From Stenopsyche tienmushanensis (taxonomy: Eukaryota > Arthropoda > Insecta > Trichoptera > Stenopsychidae): a DNA stretch of 64,000 nt. The translations under genes and the position numbers were made by a program. Shown in pieces: positions 1 through 11,392 of the stretch (the stretch's first letter is position 1; every line of letters begins with the position of its first letter). Where the stretch lies: positions 372,001 through 436,000 of the forward strand of contig WACJ01000058.1 of assembly GCA_008973525.1 (NCBI GenBank), given 5' to 3'. The notes below the pieces were generated by a model. It was not told the origin of the DNA and searched no databases. It saw only the letters and a list, made by a program, of their open reading frames with translations.

Positions 1-19
1 GCTGATATGTGGTAAATGA

Positions 20-73
20 GGAGTCGTCGGATAACCTTGGCTGCGGGAAGATGTCCTTCCCACAGGCTCATAT
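20..73 (+). repeat. short fragment of the TGTAGCGTGGG repeat family
   Basis: The stretch containing AACCTTGGCTGCGGGAAG resembles the internal part of the dispersed family whose longer copies start at 8331 and 19881. It runs directly into R1-like LINE sequence at about position 74, so two mobile sequences are joined here. It is too short to orient with full certainty. Confidence 0.45.
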
Positions 74-720
74 CTGACTCAATCCTTCTGTATGGAGCCC
101 CGATATAGCATGAGTTGCTCAGACATGAGAATTACAAAAAGAAGCTGACAAGGGTCCAACGGCAGGGAGCACTTCGAGTATCTGAAGAAGCGGTGCTTGT
201 GATCGCTATAATCCCCCCGCTGGACCTTCAAGCAAAGAAGAGGGCCTTGGACTTCGAAGATCCCAAAAGCCACAACGAGTATAATTAGAAACTGAAGGAA
301 GCCTGGCAGCAGAGATGGGATCAGTTCAGCAAGGGAAGATGAATGGTGGAGGGCCCGAAAACACGGATAAACGACCTACCGCTTGACCCAGGTCCTCACT
401 GGACATGAATGTTTTGGTGCGTACCTGAAGAAAATTGGCAAAGAAGGATCCGCGGCATACCACCACGCCAAAATAAGCACTCAGGGTAGCCGAGCTGAGA
501 ACATGGTCCGTAACATGATATGGTAAGTAAGAAAAACTGGGACCTTTTTGGGACTGGAACAGACTACCTGCCCTCCTGAAGCAATGTGATAAACAATACC
601 AGAGAAACAGAGAAGGACAAGGGAGAGGTTTAGTTAGTAAGAATCTGACACTACCCTGTGATCAAACCCAGGATGTCTTATGGAAGATTCCCTTCCCATA
701 GGAAAAAAAAGGCTTATAGC
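74..720 (+). mobile_element. R1-clade LINE remnant, copy 1 (3' part)
   Basis: Conceptual translation with several frame breaks gives the region following the reverse transcriptase of R1-clade non-LTR retrotransposons: a SILLYGAPI-like motif near 80-105, then a VLVIAIIPPLDLQAKKR stretch near 195-240. Internal stops show it is dead. The region of the C-terminal cysteine/histidine knuckle seen in copy 2 is disrupted. The tail (about 560-720) closely matches the tail of copy 2 at 1560-1745, including a run of eight to nine A followed by GGCTTATAGCTGTAA. The clade call rests on these motifs; the exact family is unknown. Confidence 0.75.
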
Positions 721-1745
721 TGTAATACGCTACCTTGGGATCTTCATGGACTGCAAGCGCAGCTACTTTCATGTTCAGCATACATATAGTAGTAGCTGCG
801 CAGAAGGTAGCCAGCGAGCTCGAGCGGCTCATGTCCAACATTGGAGGGCCGAAGTCGTGCAGAAGAAGAATAATAAATGAAATGATACACTCGATCCTTC
901 TCTACGGAGCCCCGATTTGGCATAAATCCCTAAGACACGAGAGCAACAAAAAGAAACAGGCGAGGTTCCAGCAGCAGGGAGCGCTCCAATTCACCTCAGT
1001 GTACAGAACAGTATCTGAAGACGCAGTACTCGTAATTGTAAGAATCCCCCCGCTGGACCTGCAAGCAAAGAAGAGGACCTTGGACTTTGAATATTCTAAA
1101 AACCGTGCATAGCACTAGCAGAAACCGAGAAAAGCCTGGCAACAAAGATGGGAAGAGTCCAGCAAAGGAAGATGAAACCATCCACTTATACCGGTCATAA
1201 GTCGGTGGAAATCCCGGAACAAAGGAGAGACGACTTTCTGTCTGGCACAAATGCTGACGGGGCACGCCTGCTTTGGAGCATACTTGAAGCCGATAGACAA
1301 GGAGTTAACCGTGGCGTGCCACTATTGTCAAGGGAAGATCGATGATGCGCAACACACCATCGATGACTGTGATGCTCGGGCGTCCCAGAGAAATACGCTG
1401 AAACAAGCACTCGGGGTAGCTGAGCTTAAAGTTGAATAATCCATACTATGATGGTGAGCAAAGATAACTGGGATATTTGGCGGGAATATGTGGAAGAAGT
1501 TATGACCTCCAAAGAGGACAGAAAGAAAGGACGCAGAGCGGCTCTCTAACAATAGAATAGGGCCATATCTATGGCCAGACTACCTGTTCCCCTGAAGCAA
1601 TGTGAAAAACAATACCAGGGGGACAGAGACTGACAAGGGAGGGGTTTATTTGGTAAGAATCTGACACTGGGGTCCATTAACCTCAGGGTGTCTTATGTAA
1701 AATTTCTCTCCCATAGGAAAAAAAGGCCCATAGCTATAACCTCTT
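721..1745 (+). mobile_element. R1-clade LINE remnant, copy 2, tandem with copy 1
   Basis: The fragment opens with a YLGIFMD motif (about 731) from the end of the RT domain. It continues through [33 protein letters not shown] and PPLDLQAKKR, and ends with a CHYCQ...H...C knuckle at about 1336-1372, typical of the C-terminus of R1-clade ORF2. Frameshifts break the reading frame, so nothing functional is encoded. It starts exactly where copy 1 ends and shares the same 3' tail. No RT catalytic motif is present, so it is 5'-truncated. Confidence 0.8.
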
Positions 1746-4700
1746 TCTCCATAAATGATAGTTAAGAAGACGATTGATTTCGTCAACACCCAACCACCTT
1801 CATCCTACCGCTTGGTCTCATAGCGGCCCGATAGAAGATAAAAACCCACGTACGAGCTTAGTCGTTTTGAACAAACGGGATCGGGGATTGACCTAAGGAC
1901 CCTACTTCCGTAGGCCATATACAGCATTATCGACATATAATAACCAAGTATATTATATTTATAGAAAATAAATGTATTATTATCATCATCGAGGGATCTT
2001 TGACAAGGCTCTATATTTACACAATTACCGAATGAATTTCAAAATAGATATCTTTTAAAGATATTGCTTTCCGATCACGTCCAACACGAAATTGTGTATG
2101 ATATATATAAAAACCTATCGTATTCATTCACTGCTCAAAACGTGCAAAAAATGATAAGGCTGTATAAATTTCGACAAAAAAGGATATGATAAAACGTACA
2201 TGCCTCTTGCATACCTTATATCCCGATTGTCGCATTTACAGGATTTCCCATTGAGCCCTTGAGGGAAAAAAACACGTCTATTGAAATTGTGACAGTCGTC
2301 ATAATTTGAATGTCTTGGTTGTTCGTTCGCCGATCTTGACAGTTTCTGCCACGTGTCTCTTTAATATTTCGCACTTAAAATGTATTTTAAGTATATATTT
2401 TAACGCATGGACGTCCCCAAATAAAACAACGTATTCTGCGACGTGGAAAAATGTTCATCGAACCGTTTAGAGACGAGGAATTTAAGCTGTCGCTTCAGAT
2501 CGATACAAAGTTATCGTAACATGGGACCTGTCAAGTTTTACCAAGAAAAAAATAAGAAAGTTGCTTTTAAATGAACCTAATAATAAATTTAGGACAAGTT
2601 GGCTCTGCAACACTTATTGTGAAAGCTTCCATAACATAAATCTTTCATGGATATTAAGGCAAGATGGTACGATATTATTTATACGACTCCACTTAAAACT
2701 ATAAATTTTAACCCCTGGTAATATTTCAAAATGTCACCGACTTAATTATTTAAACGTCCTTTCTTTGGGCCAATTACACAGGTTTTTTAAAATTAGATTT
2801 GCATTTGAATCCCTTAGCTGGCTGATTAAATTTTTTACAAATGTATATGACTAACTTATTACGGACAAACGATTGGCTTAATTGAAAATGGATAAAGTTC
2901 GTTGAATCGTTTTTAAATTCAATATGTATGCAGCTTCGTTTCGATAGCTAAGTTTTGCATAAAATTTGCAATTCCAAAGTCTGCTGCTTACTAATTGAAA
3001 AATGGAAAACCAATATAAAAACCATCACTGGTGAAATTTAATCAAATAAATTTTCTCATGCAATTTGAAGATATCATAACACATCACTCACTCAATAAGT
3101 TCGTAGGATTTTATTTTTAATAAATTGCGAAAAAGCTAGCCTAAATGAAGGACAAAAAGGGTAGAATGAAAAATTCTACTAAATTATTGAGTGATGTATT
3201 ATGTCGGAAGGATTGTAAAACTTTCCTTTCTATCGTCAATTTATATTGACATTTTTATCAACTGTTTTTGACACTAAATCATCATTAACAATTAAAAAGT
3301 TCCTTCTTTTTACATGATGAGATATCAGCGGAGTAATCCATTTTGAATAGCTTGAAATAAAACAAAACTTGATAAAAAGCAATCAGTTTTAATCAGTAAC
3401 TAAAAAAATTAACAAGTTAATGCTAGGCTTTATTCTACAAAATTAATACAAGAAAAAATAATCAAGTTTAGCTTGGAACTTTCACTTCATCCACTCTATT
3501 TGCTCTCTGATCGTTATATGTTTAAGTCTATAGAATACTAATTATGAAATTAAAATTATTTAAGTGAGATATAAACACAAAAAGACATTTTAAAAATTGA
3601 TCAAAGCTATGGGAAAAAAGGATTACTTTCCATTTCCCCTAATATGTATGACGAAATCGTTGCAAAATGGTCGACAGACCCTACATTGCTACTTTTATTT
3701 TACACAAATTATTTCATACATATGACATATGTCAGTATCAAAGCAAATTGGACATATTGATACTTTGATGAAATGCACTATTTCATATTGCGTCGATATT
3801 GGATATTCCGTAAAATGGCGAAAATCCATCATCATCAAAAATACACCTTCCATAAAAAGCATTGCTCTACTTTAATATGAAATGAAGATTGACGAGGAGA
3901 CAAATGCTGCGAAGAAGCAAGAATCGGTCCCTTTTTAGGTGCCAATTTTACTTTCAAACGGAGAAGGAAGCGAAAAATAAAACCTTTTTAAATCTATCAT
4001 ATAACACAGAATAGCTAATAAATTATCAATTTCTTTCATTTTCATCCAACTTATTGGACCCAATTTTAATACTTGCTTAATATGTTGCAATCAATTCTAT
4101 ATACAAAAGGTACTACTATTCATCATCATTAATTCCTTATTAATTAGCTGACTTTCCAACTTGATTTTAGCGGTCATCAAATAATTGTCAAAAATCGATG
4201 GTTTTTCTTTGTTTTATTTAAGATAATCATCCCATAAATATATATTTTGTAAAGGAGTGGTGATACTTAGCTAATGACAACACTCCAGAATAGTCAAGGA
4301 GGAATAATAAAATTGGCCAACGATAAGAATGATGCGAGTATCTTAATTATCAAAACAAACGCCTGATCTCAAGACAACACGAACGCAAGTCGTCTTATCT
4401 TTGTTGAAAGAGCTTAATGGCTTATCAGACGATAGCGATTTCAGTTAATTATACCTAAATTTTATGACAATTAAAAAAATTTTAAAATACGATTTTTTGT
4501 TAAATACTAAGTATGAATATTTTCGAGTTTTTATAAAAATATATATATATATATATTGAGAATACTTAGACGTGTAGGGGTAACTTTACGGCATGACTTT
4601 GCCATCGATTTCGATGCCACGATTTCTGATCCGATAAGGTTAACACATTACGTGTGGGAAGCAGTCTTTGGTTAACGTCGGCCAAAATATTATATTACGG

Positions 4701-5211
4701 TGTTTTTTCACGTTACTTTTTATGTTTATGGAGGTTTATTGAAACTATTTTTATAAAATTAAGCACATTCTCACCAAGCAAAATTCCGTGGATGTATCAT
4801 TTTATATTCGTATCAAACCTTCGTGATTTAATATCAATCATCAACGTGTATTCATAAACTACAAAATATCTCGAGGGTCACTACCGTGTATTCCCAGATA
4901 TTTATATAACACAAATTATGAAGCAGAAGATAGCAAAATAATGCATATTTTCGAGGCGACCTTGTTTATCTTCTACACCAACTGAGGGTGTGTCCCCTGT
5001 GTTCCGCGAATTAGATACTGGGTGGTTTCTCATTTCAGGTTGACCCTCTCAGCTCGGCAAATACGAGCGATATAGAAGGCAACAGCAGATAATGTCATCG
5101 TTGCCAAGTGGAATTCTTCCTTTGTCGCTCTTCCACTTACACTTCAATTCAACAAATACGAATTTAAACTATATATCAAAGTCATCAATATCTAAAATAT
5201 CATATGAAATA
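1746..5211. other. AT-rich intergenic stretch, no gene seen
   Basis: No ORF here looks like a protein. Positions 1760-1960 are somewhat more GC-rich and contain a TATA-like run and an AATAAA near 1970, which could be LTR debris. A small inverted-repeat element lies at 3079-3200 and an (AT)n run at about 4538-4556. The remainder shows nothing recognisable. Confidence 0.6.
3079..3200. repeat. about 120-bp inverted-repeat (MITE-like) element
   Basis: The left end reads ACATCACTCACTCAATAAG and the right end, reverse-complemented, reads ACATCACTCAATAATTTAG, so the two ends pair imperfectly around a short centre. The CAATAAGTTCGTA core recurs singly near 8855 and resembles the termini of some mariner elements. 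This is a pattern call only. Confidence 0.5.
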
Positions 5212-6010
5212 ATATACACTCAAACCTCTTTTTGTGCGACTTTTTTTGTACGATTTCGAAGTTATGCGGTTTTTTTTAAAGCACTTTTTTATTTTTTTTA
5301 TTTCATAAGGAGTCCGTATCGAGATATTTTGAATAAAATAGGAAATAAATCATAATTTAGAAAAAAATGATTTCGTTTTTTTTACATTTTTTCAATTTTT
5401 CGACTTTTAAAAATATATTCTCCAACTCCAACGGCAACTTGGCCGGTCCCACCATAATGAAATCTTTTAACGCGTTTTTCTCGAAACTACTTTTTTCAAC
5501 GCGGTTGACATCATATCTCAAGTTTTAATTAATTAATTAGCTTCAAACAGGGTACGAATCTTTTCTATATAACCGATTTATTATTCCTATCAGATTTATG
5601 TCAAAATTTATTTTTTAACTATTTAAAAAAAATAAAACTGACCAAATAAGGCCAAAAAATAACTTGGCTGAATTTTTTGAGTAATCGAAAATCGCAACGA
5701 AAATTATCATACACCGAGAATAGTTTGTAATTAAAATGATTAGTATTTATCTAGTGGATATCTGGCGTTTGAAATGCCAGATGTCAGACATCCTTAAAAT
5801 GTTATCAATGATGCAAGACGTCCTTTAAACGTTACCAAAAAAGTCATTTTTTAATTGCCTTCTTGTTTTTTTACTAACTTTTTTGTGCGATTTTGGATAT
5901 ATTTTATATAGCTGTTTCAAAGTTATGCGGTTTTTCAAATCTATGGAATGCATCTTCACTTTTTCTATATAGGTCCTAGCTTTTTTGTGCGATGTATGTT
6001 AATATTCATT
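5212..6010 (-). repeat. pogo/Tigger-like inverted-repeat family, copy P1
   Basis: The left edge has CACTCAAACCTCTTTTTGTG, followed by runs such as GATTTCGAAGTTATGCGG that recur at the other copies (16850, 28924 and part of 30658). The centre includes the palindrome-like GATATCTGGCGTTTGAAATG...CCAGATGTC near 5758-5790, which all long copies share. Its orientation is opposite to copies P2 and P3. No transposase is encoded, so it is non-autonomous. The right terminus is degraded. The superfamily is inferred from the terminal-repeat style only. Confidence 0.65.
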
Positions 6011-8330
6011 TTTTACGCGGGACATTGAAAGATTGCCCGCGTTAGGCGGTAGACGTGCACGAAGTATACCCGCAAATAATGTGTCAATTGACAATGTTTT
6101 TTTATTTAAAAAAATGGATTTAAATATATCAATTTTCAGATTTGAACTTGATAAATGTACGTATATTGGATTTAATCCTTTTAGAAACTATTTATTCCAT
6201 TGGATAATTTCTTCGCATTTACAGTAAATCCATGATCGATTGCAATTTACTTTGACGTTTTTGCTTAATGTGCGTGCTTTGTAGAATGAGCAAACATTTC
6301 GAGAAGTCTTTGTAGTTGACAGCCAGGATGATTTCATTCTGACCTTCTTTATGATTTATATTAAAGAGGGAACAATGGCTGGAATTATCACTTAATTGCT
6401 GCAAATGATTCGGTGGAGTTCGTGTATTGTTTGACATTGAGTTCGCGTACACGCATTTTGCCTGACTTAATCAAGGCTATGAGAGAAACCTCCCTTGGAG
6501 ATTGTATTATATATCCATCAGTTTTCAATAAACGCGCTTAATTAATAATTTAAATATGTCTTTTCATAAAGTGGAGAATACACATAAGTCTCAATCCTAA
6601 TTGATGAACTCGATTAGTTCAAATTGAAGCGCGAAATTATTGAGCAATCTTTGATCGCTCATCCGTAAGTGAGAAAATTCCTGTTGGATTTATCAAATTA
6701 TAATAATGTAGAAGAAATTAAATTGTATTTTTAAATATATTTTTACAGCCCTGGAAACCTCTTAACTTTATATTTCAACTCTTTTGACATGTAATGTGGG
6801 TCAATTTGATGGAGCCAACATTTGCATGAAAATTAACATTTCATATCACACAAACAGTAGAAATTTTATTCATTTTCAGCCCTTTCAACATTCAAGACAC
6901 ATTATCTACATCCATTTATCAAAAAAATCAATTAAAACTATCTCATATGGTAGGTTATTAGAAAAATAGGAGACTGTATACATCTATTTTTATCGTCGAG
7001 CCGGCATCAGTATTCCATTTTCGCTGCATTCATATATCATCCTTTATTTCCATTCTTTCCCATAACAAATAAAAAATGTGATTGCCTCTGGTGCTTTGGA
7101 TGTAATCACAAGTCTCCATTCTCTGGGCCGGCTTGGAATAAAACGATATAGTTATTGTAAGTACTCCTTTATGTCAGGTGATAAATAGGACAGTTTAGTT
7201 TTCTCGGACAAAAAGCCTTATAATAATCCTATTAAACTTGTTCAAAGCTTATTATTATCAAAATGATTGATGAAACATATCAAAAGGATCCAAACTACCC
7301 CATATACTGCACTAGCGCCACTCCTGTGAATGATCTTCAAAATATCCACATTAGCGCAAATCCAGAAAAACCCTTTCACATTCAACAAAATGTCAAAAAA
7401 ATGAAACAAATCGAAAAATTCAGATATAAAATAAATATTTTAACAAAGATATTCATCAAATTATGCGATAAATAGCATATTTTGCTTGTTTTCATGGCAT
7501 AGTATTATGAAGCTTTTAATTTTAGAGCGTTCTCACGGATACACAGATAGCTTATTACTTTCATACACATTTAGAAATATTATTACTTTTTATAACATTT
7601 TTTAATCTTACATTACTATTATATTTTTTTAACTCTAAACGTTTATTCTTCTTCATTTTGGGTCATTTTTCGCAATTTCTTCAAAATATCCAAAATTGGT
7701 GTAATATTTCATTATTATTTATTAATATAATTTATTCTTGGAGCGTTCCCATGGATACACATACAATATATCATCATAGACGCACTCTATTACATATTTT
7801 ATCACGACTAAATCAAAATAGTTGCAGACTAGACATTATGCCAAGGATGGCGAATCTAAGACCCGCGGGTCAGATACTGACCCACGAAAGCTTTTTAAAT
7901 GACCCACGCGTTGATTTTTATAAACTTTTTTTATACCATAATAAATATAACTTTAAAGCTGATTGATCTCAAACGAGGATAGAATAATTTGGCTACTGGT
8001 TCATCAAATATTTTATAGATTTAGTTGAGTGTATGCGATAAAATACCTTAATTATTTCAACGGTGAAAGCTCAAAGTTATTTTTGTTTGAGTTGAAGCTT
8101 AAGCTAATATAAGGTTTGTCGAACATTGATGAATCGTAAACAGACTTTAATCATCAAAAGTTTATAATATGATCTTGGAAGTTTCGAAAGCTTACAACAA
8201 ATTCGCTGGTTTTTTTTTCTTAATAATCTCAATAAAAACCTCTTTTTTGTGGATTTTTTAACATAGGTTTTGTATATCAAAATATCATACAAAACAATTT
8301 CTACACCTCATACAATTCATACAATATATA
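6011..8330. other. AT-rich intergenic stretch, no gene seen
   Basis: Short ORFs occur but none has recognisable composition or motifs. Near 7848 the phrase GGATGGCGAATCTAAGACCC followed by GACCCACG repeats recalls the ends of some hAT-type elements, but no partner end was found. Nothing else stands out. Confidence 0.55.
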
Positions 8331-8759
8331 TGTAGCGTGGGCGATTTACCATCATTACGTAGTAGCGCTGTTAACAGCGACATCTTCCATCTCCCTTCAA
8401 ATGCAATGTGTTATTTTAACAGCGCCATCTCTTGTGGCCCTGCAGAAACATTGCATCTGCATAACGACCGATCGCTTCTTGCGCGTCCACCGTTGCCGGT
8501 TGGGGTGTGACGCGCAGGAGGTGGCAGTCGGGGGAATCGTCGATTAACCTTGGCTGCGGGAGGTCGTCCCTCCTGCGGCCAGATCTATCTCTCTCTCTCA
8601 TGTGGAATAAATAGTCATTTAGAGAAGAGAGTTTCTATTCGACGCCCATTTATTCCCATCCATTCGTCCAGCAACACCACAGCCCGATATAAGAACGGAC
8701 TCGTGCGCTAGCGCGGCTATTTCGATGAGCACGTAGGGAGTGAGGAGCCGCCCGGGACT
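8331..8759 (+). repeat. TGTAGCGTGGG family, copy A (longest forward copy)
   Basis: This copy begins sharply at TGTAGCGTGGG, as do copies B, C and D. It runs through AACAGCGACATCTTCC, CCGTTGCCGGTTGGG, GACGCGCAGGAGG and CTTGGCTGCGGGAGG, then a TC-rich run with GAATAAATAG (a polyadenylation-like signal), and ends in GGAGCCGCCC. The sharp TG start, the internal AATAAA and the roughly 430-bp length would suit a solo LTR, but no terminal CA, target duplication or coding body was found, so the class is unproven. Confidence 0.7.
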
Positions 8760-9852
8760 CTGCCCCCGAGACCGCCCCCGCCTCAAAATTCTTTCATTAT
8801 CGTATTAAAGTACATCTCAACAAGTATTTCTTAAATCTCACCCTTTTCACAACACTCAATAAGTTCGTAAGATTTTTTCCCTTTACACTTTTTCTTCATC
8901 ATTTGCAAACGCCATAAAATATTCGCTATTGATGGTTATTGATACTTATTGATACTTTTTGATTTATTCGGTTTTTTCCGTTTTATAAAGGCTCACACTC
9001 TGTTATTGTACTCTGTAAATTGTTACCTGAGAAATGAAGTTGTCTTTGTGTATTATATAAAAAGTGCAGTGTATTGAAGAAGCCTTACTCCTGCAATGGA
9101 CTGCGTTTGGCTTTACTATGATGATGACGATATGCGATAAAGTTTTTTCAAACGATAAAATAAAAAACACCCCTTAAAATTTATGGACAGATCTCAAATT
9201 CATGGTGTCGATTTCACTCCAAACCACATCGACGAAGCATTTTTCCCATCGATGCACCAGACTAGAAAAACTCTCACCACTTAGGCTATAACCACTTATC
9301 CAAAAATATGTATTTTTCTTGGATGCTGGGATCATTTATCACTGTCTCGGGACTTGAATGTGTCCTATACACGGCTCGGATACCATGTCAGATGGGAAAT
9401 GGGAAAATTTTTAAACAGACGCGTCTCTAGACTAAGCCATAAATTATTTAATGCCATCGGCCACGAAATTTCAAGCAGCGTCCTGTGAATCACCTAGCTT
9501 GGAAAGCTTTATAAATCTGATGTTATTAGGACACTTTTCGAATACAAATCACCACCATTACTTAGTAAGCTCATGAACTTTTAACGGATGGACGTCCAAA
9601 TGCGAAATAAATCAGATTTATTAATACGAATTAGGATCCAATCTATCAATCCTGTTTGAAAACTGCATTACTGTATCGATTTTTTTTGTCAATTTCGACC
9701 CAAAGCTGTTTTAATTCCATTGAAATACTCAATAATCATCAATATTTTTTACACAAAAGTTAAGTGTGATATTACGTACGCATGAATAAATTCCTTTTTG
9801 GTGAAATAGATAGTGAAAAATTGCTCACGTATTAAAAAAAAATATTTATATA
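8760..9852. other. AT-rich intergenic stretch, no gene seen
   Basis: The first 30 bases are unusually C-rich. A CAATAAGTTCGTAAG stretch near 8855 matches the end of the small element at 3079. No coding sequence is recognisable in the rest. Confidence 0.55.
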
Positions 9853-10299
9853 GTCTCTGGGCGGCTCCTAGCTCCCACGCTCTCGTCGAGATGATCGCGC
9901 TACTGCACGGGTCCGTTCTTCAATCGGATCATATGTAGCCGTCTTGGGGTGGACGATCGTCGAACGTAAAAGACTCTCTTTTCTATATATTTTTTTATTC
10001 GGCACGAGGGAGAGGGATTTAGCTGCGGAAAGGACGTCCTCCCGCAGCCAAGGCCAACCACCGACTCCTTCCGACTCCGACCTCCTGCGTATCACCACCC
10101 AACCGGCAACGGTGCACGTGCAAGAAGCGATCGGTCGGTAATTGCAGGCGCAGTCTCCGCAGCGCCACAGAAGATGACGCTGTTAAAATGGCACATTGCA
10201 CCTAAAGAGAGACAGAAGATATCACTGCTAGTTTGGAGAATGAAATCTGCTTAGATTAATAGCGCTATTGCATGGGAATATTAAATCACCCACGCTACA
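9853..10299 (-). repeat. TGTAGCGTGGG family, copy B (inverted)
   Basis: This is the reverse-complement orientation of copy A. The family start TGTAGCGTGGG lies at 10299 reading leftward, and the GGAGCCGCCC end lies near 9865. It contains the same internal blocks (CCTGCGTATCACCACCCAAC, GCAACGGTGCACG, GCAGCCAAGGCC). With copy A it defines a unit of about 430-450 bp, and the flanks at both ends are simple AT sequence. Confidence 0.7.
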
Positions 10300-11082
10300 A
10301 TATATTTATCATTTTGACAAACTACTTTTTACTTAAGTTTCGAATACTTTCGAGTCCACCTAATATTAAGTATGTAAGTGAACAAATTTATTCAAAAAAA
10401 TACCAAACCAGAATTAAATTTATTTCGCTTGACGCATAAAAGATAGAAATAGAACCAATTGATCCAATAAGTCGGCAAAGTCTCCGCGACAAAATAGAAC
10501 ATTTGAGTCATGAATTATTTTTCTGGCTCTATTTTGCGACAATTCGAAATAAATCTCTCATCGAACGATTTTCGTCCCAAGAAACTGCTGAAGAAACAAA
10601 TCCATGTTCCATGTCCATTTTTATAAATCGTCTGCATCGCAGTTTTTCACCTCTGAAACATTAAATCAAATTTAGGACTTCGACACAAAGTTGATCTCAA
10701 TAAAGACTCAAAGAATGTCGAAGGCGATTTTGCATTGTGGTCATCTTTTTGATATGAAAATATGTACGCCAAAACTATTTAATTCAAAAGATTAGATCTT
10801 TCTTGAGAATCGAAAAAAGTGTTAAATAAGTAGAAAAAATATGCAAATTAAGAGTAAATATAATCAATATTTTGAAGTTCTTTAATACGTTATACGTTCA
10901 TAACTTATTATTTTTTTGAATAAATTCACCATGGAAAAAACGCTTTACTATAAATATGGATGTTTATGATTCCTTCTTATTGATGATTGATTTTTTCCCA
11001 AATTTGTCAAGAATTCAACCCTCAATTTATTGGTCTTAGGTGTATATAGGCCAATTGTCGAATTGCCAAAGCCATTTGTCGA
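10300..11082. other. AT-rich intergenic stretch, no gene seen
   Basis: Nothing recognisable in any frame. Short open stretches near 10440-10620 have no family resemblance I can name. Confidence 0.5.
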
Positions 11083-11392
11083 ATAGAAAGACTTTCTTCT
11101 CTAAATAACTATTTATTCCACACGAGAGAGAGAGAGAGATCTGGCTGCAGGAGGGATGACCCCCCTTAGCCAAGGTTAACCGAAGACTCTCCCGACTCCC
11201 GCCTCCTGCGCGTCACTCCTCAACCGACAACGGTGCACGCGTAAGAAGCGATTCGTAGGTATGCATATGCAATGTCTCCGTAGGGCCACAAGAGATGGCG
11301 CTGTTAAAATAACGCATTGCAGCTGAAGGGAGATGGAATATGTCGCTGTTAACAGCACTACTACGTCGGGATGGTAAATCACCCACGCTACA
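11083..11392 (-). repeat. TGTAGCGTGGG family, copy C (inverted, shortened)
   Basis: The family start lies at 11392 reading leftward (ACCCACGCTACA on the plus strand). It keeps the CTGTTAACAGC, GACGCGCAGGAGG-type and GCTGCAGGAGG blocks and the GA-rich run, but stops after the AATAAA-like portion. It therefore lacks the last third present in copies A and B. Confidence 0.7.
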
